Positions 9,696 through 19,466 are shown, numbered from the stretch's first letter. The stretch is DNA of 64,000 nucleotides from Pseudomonas sp. SG20056 (GCF_031764535.1 NZ_CP134499.1:3410001-3474000), one strand, 5' to 3'. The notes: generated by a model not told the origin, from the sequence alone. Numbers and translations: made by a program.

Positions 9696-10469
9696 TCAGC
9701 CGCACAGCGAGGCGCGATCAGGGCGGTCACGCATGCTGTGCAGGCGCAGGCGGTCTTCGGCCAATTGCGGGTCGGCAGCCTCAAGTACCTGCGTCAGGAT
9801 CTGCCCGACCCAGGCCGGCAACTGCGGATGCAGACGGTAGTAAACCCATTGCCCGGCACGGCGATCCTGGAGCAGGCCGCTGCTGCGCAGCTGGGCTAAA
9901 TGGCGGGAGATCTTCGGCTGGCTTTCCTCAAGGGCGGCAGTCAGCTCACAGACGCACAGCTCGCCTTCCTGAGCAATCAGCTGGGTCATGCGTGCGCGGG
10001 TGTCATCGGCCAGGCATTTGAACAGCGTGACCGGCGCAAGCATTTGCGACGGGGCCTGGGGCTTGCTCTTAACCAGCACGAACATCTTGATGCGCTCGTG
10101 GATCTGCTGCAGGCAGTGCTTGTAGGCATTCTGCTGCTGGCTGCTGGCCGGGTCCTCGAAATCCCAGGCGATGTATTCGCCGGCCCCGGGCAAGGTGCTG
10201 CACTCGAAGGCGGACTTGTCGCACAGGGTGATCACGTAATCGAACTGCTGGCCATCGAAGCTCTCCAGCGCCTTGCTGTGCAGGCCTTCCGTGCTGACGC
10301 CCAACTGCTCCAGGGCCTGGCGCGCACGGGAATCAACCTCACCAGGCAAAGTGCCGGCGCTAAAAACCTCATAGCCTTCGGGGTCGGTATGGCGTAGCAG
10401 CGCTTCAGCCATTTGCGAGCGGGCAGCATTGGCCACACAGAGAAACAGCACGCGAATCTTTTGGCTCAT
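9696..10469 (-). CDS. ArsC-ArsR fusion: arsenate reductase joined to arsenic-responsive repressor
   Basis: 257 residues in two domains. Residues 1-135 are a thioredoxin-coupled, low-molecular-weight-phosphatase-type arsenate reductase, with the CX5R loop CVANAAR (C11, R17) and the cysteine pair C83 and C90 (TLCDKSAFEC), the same spacing as C10/C82/C89 of plasmid pI258 ArsC. Residues 145-212 are an ArsR/SmtB winged helix, with the arsenite-binding ELCVCEL (C172, C174) and the recognition helix SQPKISRHLAQL. The third cysteine of classic ArsR (CVCDLC) is threonine here. Start: the ATG at 10469 gives the conserved MSQKIRVLFLC. The gene is first of the minus-strand ars operon and divergent from the ACR3 gene. 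Confidence 0.93.
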   Translation of the reverse strand: MSQKIRVLFLCVANAARSQMAEALLRHTDPEGYEVFSAGTLPGEVDSRARQALEQLGVSTEGLHSKALESFDGQQFDYVITLCDKSAFECSTLPGAGEYIAWDFEDPASSQQQNAYKHCLQQIHERIKMFVLVKSKPQAPSQMLAPVTLFKCLADDTRARMTQLIAQEGELCVCELTAALEESQPKISRHLAQLRSSGLLQDRRAGQWVYYRLHPQLPAWVGQILTQVLEAADPQLAEDRLRLHSMRDRPDRASLCG

Positions 10470-10493
10470 GGGGTGATGCCCGATAAATACGAT

Positions 10494-10540
10494 TTGGCGA
10501 ATATATTGCCAACCGTATATCTTGTAAACCGTATATTTAC
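10494..10540. promoter_or_regulatory. Putative ArsR operator region between divergent ars genes
   Basis: The 148-base gap between the arsC-arsR and ACR3 starts is AT rich in its centre. It holds TTGGC-N9-GCCAA (10494-10512), an inverted repeat around AATATATT, and a direct repeat AACCGTATAT at 10511-10520 and 10527-10536 (16-base period). ArsR repressors bind AT-rich dyads over their own promoters, so this is the natural operator for both transcription units. The exact ArsR site cannot be fixed by eye. Confidence 0.5.
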
Positions 10541-10617
10541 CTCGACTCAGGCCGATCCAGATCAATACCCCGCGCAGCACAGCTGACTAGACTCGCGGCA
10601 CATCCAAGGAATTGCGC

Positions 10618-11688
10618 ATGACCACCTCACTCGAATCCGCAGCCCACCCAGTCGCCTCGCCGCTCGGCCTGTTCGAGCGTTACCTGACGCTATGGGTATT
10701 TCTCTGCATTATCAGCGGCACCCTGCTCGGCCTGTTTGCGCCGACAGCGGCGCAGGCGGTGGGCGCGCTGGAAGTTGCTCAGGTGAATATCCCGGTGGGG
10801 CTGCTGATCTGGGTGATGATCATTCCCATGCTGATGAAGATCGACTTCAGCGCCATCGGCGAGGTCTACCAGCAGCGCGCCGGCCTGGGCGTGACGCTAA
10901 GCATCAACTGGCTAATCAAACCGTTCACCATGGCGTTTATGGCCTGGCTGTTTCTACGCCATGTGTTCGCCGATTGGCTGCCAGCCGAACAGCTCGACAG
11001 CTATCTGGCCGGGCTGATTCTGCTTGGCGCCGCGCCCTGCACCGCGATGGTGTTCGTGTGGAGCAACCTGTGTAGGGGCAACGCCAATTTCACCCTGACC
11101 CAAGTGGCGATCAACGACCTGGTGATGGTGTTCGCTTTCGCCCCTATCGTTGCCCTGCTACTGGGGGTTTCGTCGATTCCGGTGCCGTGGGACACCCTGC
11201 TGCTGTCGGTGGTGATGTATATCGTCATCCCCCTGGCGATTGCCCAATTTATCCGCGCGCGCCTGCTGCGCCATGGTGATGCGGCGTTGCAGGCGGTGCT
11301 TACGCAAATCGGCCCATTCTCCATCCTTGCCCTGCTGGCCACTCTGGTGCTGCTGTTCTCCTTCCAGGGCCAGACCATCGTTGCCCAGCCGTTGATCATC
11401 GCCATGCTGGCGGTGCCGATCCTGCTGCAAACGCTGTTTATCGCCGCGCTCGGTTACTGGCTGTGCCGGCAGCTCAAGGTGCGCCATGACATCGCCGGGC
11501 CGGCGGCAATGATCGGCGCGTCGAACTTCTTCGAGTTGGCGGTGGCGGTGGCCATCGCGCTCTACGGTTTCAACTCCGGCGCGGCACTGGCCACGGTGGT
11601 CGGCGTGCTGATCGAAGTACCGGTCATGCTCTGGCTGGTGCGCAGAATCAATGCCAGCAAGGAGTGGTACGAACGCACGCAGGGCTAA
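10618..11688 (+). CDS. ACR3 family arsenite efflux transporter
   Basis: 356 residues with about ten membrane helices, of the ACR3 (bile/arsenite/riboflavin transporter) family and not the larger ArsB family. The conserved LLGAAPCTAMVFVWSNL places the functionally essential family cysteine at about C141. A second conserved half-helix motif GASNFFELAVAVAIALYG is near the C-terminus. It extrudes arsenite produced by ArsC, driven by the proton motive force. The ATG at 10618 follows AAGGA with 7-base spacing and is preferred over the TTG two codons earlier. It is divergent from arsC-arsR and so probably controlled by the same operator. Confidence 0.95.
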   Translation: MTTSLESAAHPVASPLGLFERYLTLWVFLCIISGTLLGLFAPTAAQAVGALEVAQVNIPVGLLIWVMIIPMLMKIDFSAIGEVYQQRAGLGVTLSINWLIKPFTMAFMAWLFLRHVFADWLPAEQLDSYLAGLILLGAAPCTAMVFVWSNLCRGNANFTLTQVAINDLVMVFAFAPIVALLLGVSSIPVPWDTLLLSVVMYIVIPLAIAQFIRARLLRHGDAALQAVLTQIGPFSILALLATLVLLFSFQGQTIVAQPLIIAMLAVPILLQTLFIAALGYWLCRQLKVRHDIAGPAAMIGASNFFELAVAVAIALYGFNSGAALATVVGVLIEVPVMLWLVRRINASKEWYERTQG

Positions 11689-11881
11689 AAGCGCAAATCC
11701 GATGGTTAATAGCCATTCACTCGCAAGCCAGCAGATAACCTTACCGAGCGGTATAAGTGGCGAGTCGACAGCCTATGCCCGGCAGGCTAGCGTCAATACA
11801 GGGTGTCGCTGACGCATGCGCACCCGCCACACTGCCTGAGCCACCCGGCCTAGCCGGTCGCTGTAGCCTGAGGTACGCCGC

Positions 11882-12637
11882 ATGTCTTCTCGCCTTGGCA
11901 ACGCGCTTGCGTTTGTTTTCTGGTGTTTTCTCAGCTCGACGCTGCATGCCGAGGCCAAGTGGGAGTCACTGGACTTCATCACCGAAGAGTTCCCGCCCTA
12001 CAACTACACCGAAAGTGGCATCGCCCGTGGCATTACCGTGGATATTCTGCTGGAAGCTGCCGCCAGCGCCGGCCTGCCCATCGCGCGCCGGGATATTCGT
12101 TCACTGCCCTGGGCGCGCGGTTATCAGATGGCGCGCAAAGGTCCGGGGGTGATGCTGTTTTCCATGACCCGCACCGAGGCGCGCGGCCCGCAGTTCAAGT
12201 GGGTTGGGCCGATCATGCCCAGCCGCATCGTGTTGCTGGCGCGCCGGGATCGCCAGATACAGATCAAGCAAACGGCAGACCTCAGCGCGCAGCGCATCGG
12301 GGTGATTCGCGATGATGTCGGCCATCACCTGCTTAACAGTCTTGGCATCAGCGACAACCAGCTGCAGATCTCGGCCAGCGCAATTCAGCTGGCCAACCTG
12401 CTGCACAACAGCCGCATCGACCTATGGGCTTACGATGAAACCACCGCCTACTGGTTTATCCGCAACCTGGACATGCACAGCCAGGACTTCACCCCGGTGC
12501 ATGTACTCAAGGAAAGCGCCATGTATTACGCCTTCAGCCTGGACACCGATGCGGCGCAGCTCACCCGCCTGCAGAACAGCCTGAATGCGCTCAAGCAGCA
12601 ACCGCGCTATCTGGAAATCCTCGACAGCTACAAATAG
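11882..12637 (+). CDS. Orphan periplasmic substrate-binding protein (SBP_bac_3 type)
   Basis: 251 residues. A signal peptide (hydrophobic residues 8-20, cleavage likely after LHA at 23) is followed by an extracellular solute-binding domain of family 3, beginning LDFITEEFPPYNY. Family members bind polar amino acids or similar solutes, but no ABC permease or ATPase is nearby, so the ligand and partner are unknown. The gene lies 193 bases after the ACR3 pump in the same direction and inside the segment bracketed by the 21-base direct repeat. A relative with the same TEEFPP N-terminal motif is at 38151-38906. Confidence 0.8.
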   Translation: MSSRLGNALAFVFWCFLSSTLHAEAKWESLDFITEEFPPYNYTESGIARGITVDILLEAAASAGLPIARRDIRSLPWARGYQMARKGPGVMLFSMTRTEARGPQFKWVGPIMPSRIVLLARRDRQIQIKQTADLSAQRIGVIRDDVGHHLLNSLGISDNQLQISASAIQLANLLHNSRIDLWAYDETTAYWFIRNLDMHSQDFTPVHVLKESAMYYAFSLDTDAAQLTRLQNSLNALKQQPRYLEILDSYK

Positions 12638-12643
12638 CTCCAG

Positions 12644-12664
12644 CTTGCATAATCTTGCGCTTTT
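12644..12664 (+). repeat. Right copy of 21-bp direct repeat flanking the ars block (possible AraC operator)
   Basis: Reads CTTGCATAA, then T, then CTTGCGCTTTT; 20 of 21 bases equal the copy at 5593-5613, in the same orientation. It lies 60 bases before the AraC-gene start and just after the preceding stop codon. Two CTTGC half-sites are 10 bases apart. Confidence 0.7.
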
Positions 12665-12723
12665 CTACAGGCGGGGGCTGGCACGCGGGCATGCCCGGCG
12701 TAGCATGGGGCGACGGAGGATTT

Positions 12724-13602
12724 ATGTCGCAACTTGAGCACCTACAGGTTTTCCAGAGCATGCACAGCTCGCCCAACACTCGCCTGCATCGCAGCGCCGA
12801 GCTGGGTGACGGGCTGGCGGCTGCCGTATGGAGCAACCGCCATGATGCTCGCGACTACCAGGCTCCCAGCCACCACACGCTGTCCTGCTACCTGGCCGGC
12901 GGCACCGGCACCTTCCGTCGCGAGAGCCCGCACAGCAAAGGTGCGCCGGACAAGCTGTGCATCCTGCCGGCGGGGCATCAGTCGGAGTGGGTGATCAACG
13001 GTGAAATCCAGCTGGCCCATCTGTATATCAGCCAGGAGCAATTCGCCCTGGCGGCCGTCAATCTGCTGGACCGTGAACCACGGGAACTGGAGCTGCGCGA
13101 AGGCACTTTTCTCGATGACCCGCAGCAGGCCCAGCGCTTTCGTCAGCTCAGCCAGCTGGACTGGCAGGAACCCGCCGAACGCCTGCTCAGTAGCAGCCTG
13201 GCCCATGGTCTGATCAACCACGCACTGCTGTCCCAGGTCGGCCGCCGTGAGGGGCTGCGCTTGACCGGCGGCCTGGCGCCCAGCCAGCGGCGACTGGTGC
13301 GCGAGTTTATCCAGGCCAACCTCAGTGAGCCGCTCAGTTTGGGTCAGCTGGCCAGTGTTTGCGCGCTCTCCGAATACCACTTCGCGCGGATGTTCCAACT
13401 CAGCTTCGGCCTGCCGCCACACCGCTATGTGCTGGCCCAACGCCTGCGCCATGGCCAGCACCTACTGCAACACAGCACCCTGCCACTGGCTGAAGTGGCC
13501 CTGGCCTGTGGTTTTGCTAGCGCCAGCCACTTCAACAACCGTTTCCGCCAGGCCTTCAGTGCCACGCCTGGGCAATACCGCGCCGCCCTGCAACGCCCCT
13601 AA
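12724..13602 (+). CDS. AraC family transcriptional regulator
   Basis: 292 residues. The C-terminal 100 residues (from about 190) form the double helix-turn-helix DNA-binding domain: LSLGQLASVCALSEYHFARMF for the first motif and LAEVALACGFASASHFNNRFRQ for the second. The N-terminal half is a cupin-like sensor domain of unknown ligand (HTLSCYLAGG, ILPAGHQSEW). The ATG at 12724 is chosen because GGAGGA lies just before it; an in-frame TTG further up is less likely. The 21-base repeat 60 bases upstream may be its operator, and the other copy before the DMT exporter suggests that exporter as its target. Confidence 0.9.
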   Translation: MSQLEHLQVFQSMHSSPNTRLHRSAELGDGLAAAVWSNRHDARDYQAPSHHTLSCYLAGGTGTFRRESPHSKGAPDKLCILPAGHQSEWVINGEIQLAHLYISQEQFALAAVNLLDREPRELELREGTFLDDPQQAQRFRQLSQLDWQEPAERLLSSSLAHGLINHALLSQVGRREGLRLTGGLAPSQRRLVREFIQANLSEPLSLGQLASVCALSEYHFARMFQLSFGLPPHRYVLAQRLRHGQHLLQHSTLPLAEVALACGFASASHFNNRFRQAFSATPGQYRAALQRP

Positions 13603-13776
13603 GCCCCCGCCACGCCGCATCAACCTGCCGCATACCCGCCTATCAGGCTCTGCAACGTGCACGCCCGCGCTTGAAAACAGCCTGCTAATCCCGCGCTGGC
13701 TGTGCAAGAATCATCGGCTGCCTTCGAGAAAGCTGCCCATGCCACGATTCATTCACTTGTCCGTCCGGTGCCACTG

Positions 13777-16413
13777 ATGGCCCTCGATATCCTGCATCTG
13801 CGCCAGGAAGACTGGCGCGCGGAATTCGGCGTGGGCGATCTGCAGCGCGGCCAGGGTTATGCCGCGCAAGGCCGTAGCCGTTTGCTCAGTCTCAAGGACA
13901 GCACCCTGCTGGCCAGCTGCCGTGGCTCCGGTGCGCAAACCTATCAACAGCGCATCACCCTGCATCATTACGGCCAGGGCTGGGGCGTGACCGGCCATTG
14001 CAGCTGCCCGGTGGGCTTCAACTGCAAACACGTGGCCAGCGCCCTGCTCACCCTGCAAATCCAGCAGGAACAGGGCGTCGACCTCTCGCCACTGATCGTC
14101 AGCAGCCCGCAAGCCCGCGAAGAATGCCTGGAAAACCTGCAGCCCTGCCCAGTACTCAGCCTCGGCAGCCTGGTGCGCGTGCACTTCGATGCGCGCAAGG
14201 GGCGTATGCAGGAACAAACCCAGCACCGCGCCGCATTGGCCTTCGATTACCAGGGCCACCTGGCCTCCGGTAAACAGGGCAAGGACCTGCTGATCAAGCA
14301 GAGCGCCCAGCACAGCCTGCGCATCGTGCGTGACATCAGCGCTGAAACCCAGCTGCGCAAGCGCCTGGAGCAAACCGGCCTGCAAGTGGCCCTGCGGCAG
14401 AGCGAAGCGCTACCGGAAAGCGCCGGCGAAGCCTACGAGCAGCCCAACGAGGCCGCCTGGCTAGTGTTTATCCGCGAGCATCTGCCGCAGCTGCGTGAGG
14501 AAGGCTGGCAGATCCGCATGCAACCGGACTTCCAGTTCAACCTGGCGCAAGTGGATGACTGGTATGCCGAAGTCGAAGAAGACCCCGAGCAGAACTGGTT
14601 CGATCTGGAGTTGGGTATCGAGGTCGAAGGCCAGCGCATCAGCCTGCTGCCGATTCTGCTGCAAGCCATCCGCCGCGCGCCCTGGCTGCTCAATGGCGAA
14701 GCGCTGAACAAACGCGATGACGATGAGGTGCTGCTGGTCAGCCTGCCGCATAACCACAAACGCGCAGCATTACCACTGGCGCGGCTGAAGCCGCTGCTGG
14801 CGACCCTAGGCGAGCTGTTCGTGCGCGAGCCGGGCGAATCCAACCAGCGCCTGCGCCTGTCGCGCCTGGATGCGTCCCGTCTCAATCATCTGCAAGAAGG
14901 TCCTGCCGTCAGCTGGCAAGGTGGCGGCCAGCTGCGTGAATTCGCCCAACGCCTGCAGCAGCTGGACAGCGCCACCGTGCAAGCGCCAGCAGGCCTGCAC
15001 GCCGAGCTGCGCCCTTACCAACTGCAGGGTCTGGCCTGGATGCAGGGGTTGGCCGAGCTGGAAGTCGGCGGTTTGCTGGCCGATGACATGGGCCTGGGCA
15101 AAACCCTGCAGACCCTCGGCCATATCCTCTGCGAGTTCAACGCCGGGCGCCTGGCTCAGCCGGCGCTGATTGTTATGCCCACCAGCCTGATCCCCAACTG
15201 GCAGGACGAAGCCGCGCGCTTCATCCCGCAGCTCAAGGTGCTGGCCCTGCACGGGCCGAAACGTCGGGCGCTGTTCAAGTTGATCGATGAGCACCAGATC
15301 ATCCTCACCACCTATGCCCTGCTGCCGCGCGATCTCAAGGCATTGAGCGCCTACCGCTATCGCCTGCTGATCCTGGATGAAGCGCAGAACATCAAGAACC
15401 CGCGCAGCAAGGCCGCCGTCGCTGCAGGGCAACTACAGGCCGGGCAGCGTCTGTGCCTGACCGGCACGCCGCTGGAGAATCACCTGGGCGAGCTGTGGTC
15501 GCTGTTCAACTTCCTCATGCCCGGCTGGCTCGGTGACAGCAAAAGCTTTACTCGCGACTACCGCACGCCGATTGAAAAGAACGCCAATCAGCAGCGCTTG
15601 ACGCACCTCACCGGGCGGATCAAACCGTTCATCCTGCGTCGCACCAAAGAACAGGTGGCCAGCGAACTGCCGCCGAAAACCGAAATCACCCACTGGGTCG
15701 AACTCAGCGCGGCGCAGCGCGACCGTTACGAAACCTTGCGCCTGGCCATGGACCAAAAGGTCCGTGCAGAGATTGCCCGCCAGGGTCTGGCGCGCAGTCA
15801 GATCGTGATTCTCGAAGCGCTATTGCGCCTGCGCCAGGCCTGCTGCGACCTGCGCCTGCTCGGCGAGGAAGGCGACAGCAGCCTGACCAGCGCGGATTCC
15901 GGCAAGCTCAGCGGCCTGCTGGAAATGCTCGAAGAGTTGTTCGCCGAAGGCCGGCGGGTGCTGCTGTTCTCGCAGTTCACCTCGATGCTGGCGTTGATCG
16001 AAGCCGAATTGAAGGCGCGCAACATTCCCTACGCCAAGCTCACCGGCAGCACCCAGGATCGCCGCACCCCGGTGCAGCAGTTCCAGGCTGGCGAACTGCC
16101 GATCTTCCTGATCAGCCTGAAAGCCGGTGGCGCGGGGCTTAACCTGACTGCTGCCGATACGGTGATCCACTTCGACCCCTGGTGGAACCCGGCCGCCGAA
16201 GCCCAGGCCAGCGACCGCGCCTACCGCATCGGCCAGGACAAGCCGGTGTTCGTCTACAAACTGATCGCCCGTGGCAGCGTCGAAGAGAAGATCCAGCAAC
16301 TGCAGCAGGCCAAGGCCAACCTGGCCCGCGGTGTGCTGGAAGGCGGCAGCCAGTCCCAGCTGCAGCTCAGCGAAGACGACCTGCAGGCGCTGTTTGCGCC
16401 GTTAAGCGACTGA
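13777..16413 (+). CDS. SWIM zinc-finger SNF2-family DEAD/DEAH helicase
   Basis: 878 residues. A SWIM zinc finger ([11 protein letters not shown], about residues 74-84) precedes a long middle region and a C-terminal SNF2 ATPase. Motif I is DDMGLGKT, motif II is DEAQ in [12 protein letters not shown], motif V is [14 protein letters not shown] and motif VI is [11 protein letters not shown]. Such proteins are RapA/Swi2-like double-stranded DNA translocases; the SWIM domain probably binds nucleic acid or protein. The ATG at 13777 gives [13 protein letters not shown]; an in-frame GTG at 13702 would add 25 unconserved-looking residues. Neither has a strong ribosome site. The cellular substrate is unknown. 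Confidence 0.92.
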   Translation: MALDILHLRQEDWRAEFGVGDLQRGQGYAAQGRSRLLSLKDSTLLASCRGSGAQTYQQRITLHHYGQGWGVTGHCSCPVGFNCKHVASALLTLQIQQEQGVDLSPLIVSSPQAREECLENLQPCPVLSLGSLVRVHFDARKGRMQEQTQHRAALAFDYQGHLASGKQGKDLLIKQSAQHSLRIVRDISAETQLRKRLEQTGLQVALRQSEALPESAGEAYEQPNEAAWLVFIREHLPQLREEGWQIRMQPDFQFNLAQVDDWYAEVEEDPEQNWFDLELGIEVEGQRISLLPILLQAIRRAPWLLNGEALNKRDDDEVLLVSLPHNHKRAALPLARLKPLLATLGELFVREPGESNQRLRLSRLDASRLNHLQEGPAVSWQGGGQLREFAQRLQQLDSATVQAPAGLHAELRPYQLQGLAWMQGLAELEVGGLLADDMGLGKTLQTLGHILCEFNAGRLAQPALIVMPTSLIPNWQDEAARFIPQLKVLALHGPKRRALFKLIDEHQIILTTYALLPRDLKALSAYRYRLLILDEAQNIKNPRSKAAVAAGQLQAGQRLCLTGTPLENHLGELWSLFNFLMPGWLGDSKSFTRDYRTPIEKNANQQRLTHLTGRIKPFILRRTKEQVASELPPKTEITHWVELSAAQRDRYETLRLAMDQKVRAEIARQGLARSQIVILEALLRLRQACCDLRLLGEEGDSSLTSADSGKLSGLLEMLEELFAEGRRVLLFSQFTSMLALIEAELKARNIPYAKLTGSTQDRRTPVQQFQAGELPIFLISLKAGGAGLNLTAADTVIHFDPWWNPAAEAQASDRAYRIGQDKPVFVYKLIARGSVEEKIQQLQQAKANLARGVLEGGSQSQLQLSEDDLQALFAPLSD

Positions 16414-16426
16414 TCAGCCCTGCGCC

Positions 16427-16930
16427 TCAGTCATCGCTCTGCGCATCATCACGCTCGGCCGCCTCATCCGCCGCATTGGTCTTTTTCCGCGCACCGCCGG
16501 CCTGCACTGCGGGGAAGCGCGAGGAGGCATAGCGCACCACAAAGATCGCCAGCGCCAGCAACAGAATCGCCCCGGAGACCATCACCACGCCCATGTCGGG
16601 TTTATGGTTATGCGAGATATCGGAAATCATCAGGCGGGTCAGCGCGGTGATCGCCACATAGATCATGAAGCGGATCGGCATGTGGTTGGTCTTGAAATAG
16701 ATCCCCACCATCGCCGCCAATTCGAGGTAGATAAACAGCAGCAGGATGTCGTCGACGGTTATGTGGCCCTTCTCCAGCATGCCGAGAAAGGCCATCACCG
16801 CCGCCCAGGCGGTGATCGCGCCGATAGCGAACAGCGCCAGGTAGTGGAACGCCTCCATCAACAGATTGCCCAGCGACTCCGCCAAGCCATGCATGCGCTC
16901 GCGGGCGCGTTCAGCCAGATTGTCCTTCAC
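16427..16930 (-). CDS. Phosphate-starvation-inducible PsiE family membrane protein
   Basis: 167 residues with four membrane spans. The core FHYLALFAIGAIT, LLLFIYLELAAMVGIYFKTNHMPIRF and IYVAITALTRLMI is the PsiE (PF06146) signature. The charged C-terminal tail is cytosolic. The role is unknown beyond the phosphate link in E. coli. The GTG at 16930 gives an N-terminus (KDNLAERARERMHG) like other family members, with GGAG about 10 bases before it; an ATG at 16987 is an alternative that adds 19 residues. The gene is convergent with the SNF2 helicase, 13 bases apart. No clear PhoB box is visible upstream. Confidence 0.82.
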   Translation of the reverse strand: MKDNLAERARERMHGLAESLGNLLMEAFHYLALFAIGAITAWAAVMAFLGMLEKGHITVDDILLLFIYLELAAMVGIYFKTNHMPIRFMIYVAITALTRLMISDISHNHKPDMGVVMVSGAILLLALAIFVVRYASSRFPAVQAGGARKKTNAADEAAERDDAQSDD

Positions 16931-17051
16931 GATCCTTACACTCCCAACATCGACGGCCCGCTCCAACGCGGAATGTACCTGCACCATGCAGAAACAAGAC
17001 CAGCTCTCAGGAGATGGCGTTCACGTGCGCCAGGACACGTCCCCGGGCGCG

Positions 17052-18233
17052 TCAGAGCGCCGCAGCGGTAACAGCGCTGCTGGGCTCAGGCCAGGCGAAA
17101 CAATGCTTGCCGGCTTCCTTGGCCCGGTACATGGCAGTATCCGCCGCCGCCACCAGGCGACGCCGGTCTTCACCATGCTGGGGAAACTGCGCCATACCGA
17201 TGCTTACGCCCACTCGCACATGCGGCAACTCTTCCAGCAGTGGCGTATCCAGTGCAGTGATCATGCGTGCGGCCAGGCACTCGATAGCCGCCGTATCACC
17301 CTCGGCCACTACGGCAAACTCATCACCACCCAACCGCGCCAACACCTCGCCTTCGCGCAGCAGCGTCCGCCAGCGCTGGGCAATGGCCTTGAGCACACGG
17401 TCGCCGGTGGCGTGGCCATGTTCATCATTGACCGGTTTGAAACCATCGAGATCCAGGTAGATCAGCGCCAGCGGCCGCTCGGCACGCCGCGCCAAGGCCA
17501 GGGCCTGATCGAGGCTATCGTTGAAGGCGCGGCGATTCGGCAGCTGGGTCAGGGCGTCATGCTGCGATTCAAAGGCCAGACGCTTAAGCAGTTCCTCACG
17601 CTCTCGCAGGTCACGACGCAGGTCGAGGTAGGTCAGGCCGAGCAGCCCAAGCATCAGCAACGCCAACGCACTGCCGCCCCAGATGGCAACTTGCGAGCGA
17701 AAATCGGTACCTGCATGCAGCGCTTCGAGTTCATCAGTGACGCTGTCTTCCAGACTGCGAATCCGCTGGCGCAGTTCATCCATATAGCGCCGGCCCTGAT
17801 TGTCCATTACCCGTTGGCGGGCAGCCTCATGGCCAGCCAGGCGACTCAGTGCGATGGTTTCCCTTAGCTCGGTCATTTTTAACTCGGCGAGCTGCTCTAT
17901 ACGCGCTATGTCTTCGGCATACATCGCCATCAACGGTATCGCGCGCAACGCCTGAAACTGGGTGTGCAAGTGCTGCACCGCCACGTTATAGGGTTGTAAA
18001 AATGAATCCTCACCGGTCAGCAGAAAACCGCGCTGCCCAGTTTCGGCATCCTTGAGCAAGGACAAGGTTTCACTGATCTGGTAAAGCGAGGTATGCAGCA
18101 CCTCGACACGCTGTCCGTCGAGCAGGTAGGCACGGCTACCCCAAATGGCACCGACAATGACGAATAGACTGAGATAGGCAATGGCCAGCAAAGCCAGCAG
18201 CTTGCGCTCGACTCGACCTGCAGACAGCAACAT
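17052..18233 (-). CDS. Membrane diguanylate cyclase with CHASE3 sensor
   Basis: 393 residues. One N-terminal membrane helix (about 10-32), a periplasmic CHASE3 domain (about 35-175, with the typical KDAETGQRGFLLTG), a second helix (about 182-205) and a GGDEF domain (about 215-385). The active-site motif LGGDEF and the substrate loop LDLDGFKPVND are intact, so it should make c-di-GMP. The residues five before GGDEF read REGE instead of RxxD, so product feedback at the I-site is probably lost. The ATG at 18233 follows GAGGTG; an upstream GTG is less likely. The input signal is unknown. Confidence 0.92.
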   Translation of the reverse strand: MLLSAGRVERKLLALLAIAYLSLFVIVGAIWGSRAYLLDGQRVEVLHTSLYQISETLSLLKDAETGQRGFLLTGEDSFLQPYNVAVQHLHTQFQALRAIPLMAMYAEDIARIEQLAELKMTELRETIALSRLAGHEAARQRVMDNQGRRYMDELRQRIRSLEDSVTDELEALHAGTDFRSQVAIWGGSALALLMLGLLGLTYLDLRRDLREREELLKRLAFESQHDALTQLPNRRAFNDSLDQALALARRAERPLALIYLDLDGFKPVNDEHGHATGDRVLKAIAQRWRTLLREGEVLARLGGDEFAVVAEGDTAAIECLAARMITALDTPLLEELPHVRVGVSIGMAQFPQHGEDRRRLVAAADTAMYRAKEAGKHCFAWPEPSSAVTAAAL

Positions 18234-18376
18234 GGTGCACCTCACAGAGAGCCGATGGCGTGCCGAATACTAGAGTTGGCCACTGCGGTCAGCAACAGTT
18301 TTTGCCGTCAACGTACAAGTATTTCGCATAACCGTATAAGTTACGTATAGGTTTCTAACCACACGAGGACATCAGC

Positions 18377-19375
18377 ATGCCAAGCTCACTCACCCGAATC
18401 CGTCTGTTTAGCGCACTGCTTGCAGCCCAGACCCTGATCCTGGGCGGCGCCCTGCCCCTGAGTGCCAGTGCAGCGCCGGTGGCCAAGCAGCAGAATCAGG
18501 TCGCCGGTTTCTACCGCATGACCTTGGGCGATTTCGAAGTGACGGCGCTGTACGACGGCTATGTCGACCTCGACAGCAAGATCCTCACCGGCGCCAGTGC
18601 CGAGGATATCCAGAGCCTGCTGGCGCGCATGTTCGTCGAGTCCAGCAAGGGCGTGCAAACCGCCGTGAATGCCTACCTGATCAACACCGGCAGCCACCTG
18701 GTGCTGGTCGACACGGGGGCGGCGCAGTGCTTCGGACCGACCCTAGGCGTCGTGCAGAGCAATCTGCAAGCCTCCGGTTATAGCCTGGAGCAGGTAGATA
18801 CTGTGCTGCTCACCCACCTGCACCCCGACCATGCCTGCGGCCTGCTGAACAGCGACGGCCAGGCCGCCTACCCGAATGCCAGCGTCTATGTGCCCCAGGC
18901 CGAAGCGGATTTCTGGCTTAGCGACGAGGCTGCCGCCAAGGCCCCGGAACCCATGCGCGGCATGTTCCAGATGGCCAAGCAGTCCGTGGCACCCTACGAC
19001 GCTCAGCAGCGTCTCAAGCTGTATGCCCCGGACAGCGCACTGATCCCGGGCGTCAGCCTGGTGCCGAGCAACGGCCACACCCCCGGTCATAGCTCCTACC
19101 TGTTCACCTCACAGAAGCAGAGCCTGCTGGTCTGGGGCGATATTGTGCACAGCCACGCGGTGCAGTTCGCCAAGCCGGAAGTGGTGATCGAGTTCGACAT
19201 CGACAGCACCCAGGCCAAGGCTACGCGCCAGCAGATATTCGCCGACGCCAGCCGCGACAAACTCTGGGTCGCTGGCGCACACATGCCCTTTCCGGGGCTG
19301 GGCCATGTGCGTAAAGAAGGTGCAGGCTACGCCTGGGTACCCGCCGAGTTCGGCCCGCTGCGCAGCGACCGCTGA
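18377..19375 (+). CDS. Secreted MBL-fold metallo-hydrolase
   Basis: 332 residues. A signal peptide (hydrophobic residues 11-29, cleavage near SASA-AP) leads a metallo-beta-lactamase fold. Metal ligands are HLHPDH (H147, H149, D151, H152), the histidine in NGHTPGHSS, the aspartate in WGDIVHS, and a final histidine in AGAHMPFPG. The VDTGA motif and overall length resemble periplasmic MBL hydrolases of the lactonase/glyoxalase-II type. The substrate is not predictable. GAGGA precedes the ATG. It is divergent from the cyclase gene, with 143 bases between. Confidence 0.9.
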   Translation: MPSSLTRIRLFSALLAAQTLILGGALPLSASAAPVAKQQNQVAGFYRMTLGDFEVTALYDGYVDLDSKILTGASAEDIQSLLARMFVESSKGVQTAVNAYLINTGSHLVLVDTGAAQCFGPTLGVVQSNLQASGYSLEQVDTVLLTHLHPDHACGLLNSDGQAAYPNASVYVPQAEADFWLSDEAAAKAPEPMRGMFQMAKQSVAPYDAQQRLKLYAPDSALIPGVSLVPSNGHTPGHSSYLFTSQKQSLLVWGDIVHSHAVQFAKPEVVIEFDIDSTQAKATRQQIFADASRDKLWVAGAHMPFPGLGHVRKEGAGYAWVPAEFGPLRSDR

Positions 19376-19466
19376 GCGGCTGTGGCGCACAGAATCGACT
19401 ATGGTGTTAGCCGGCATGGCAATTGCTGCTGGCCAAATGCCGGCGAGTTCTTTATGCTCGCAAACA

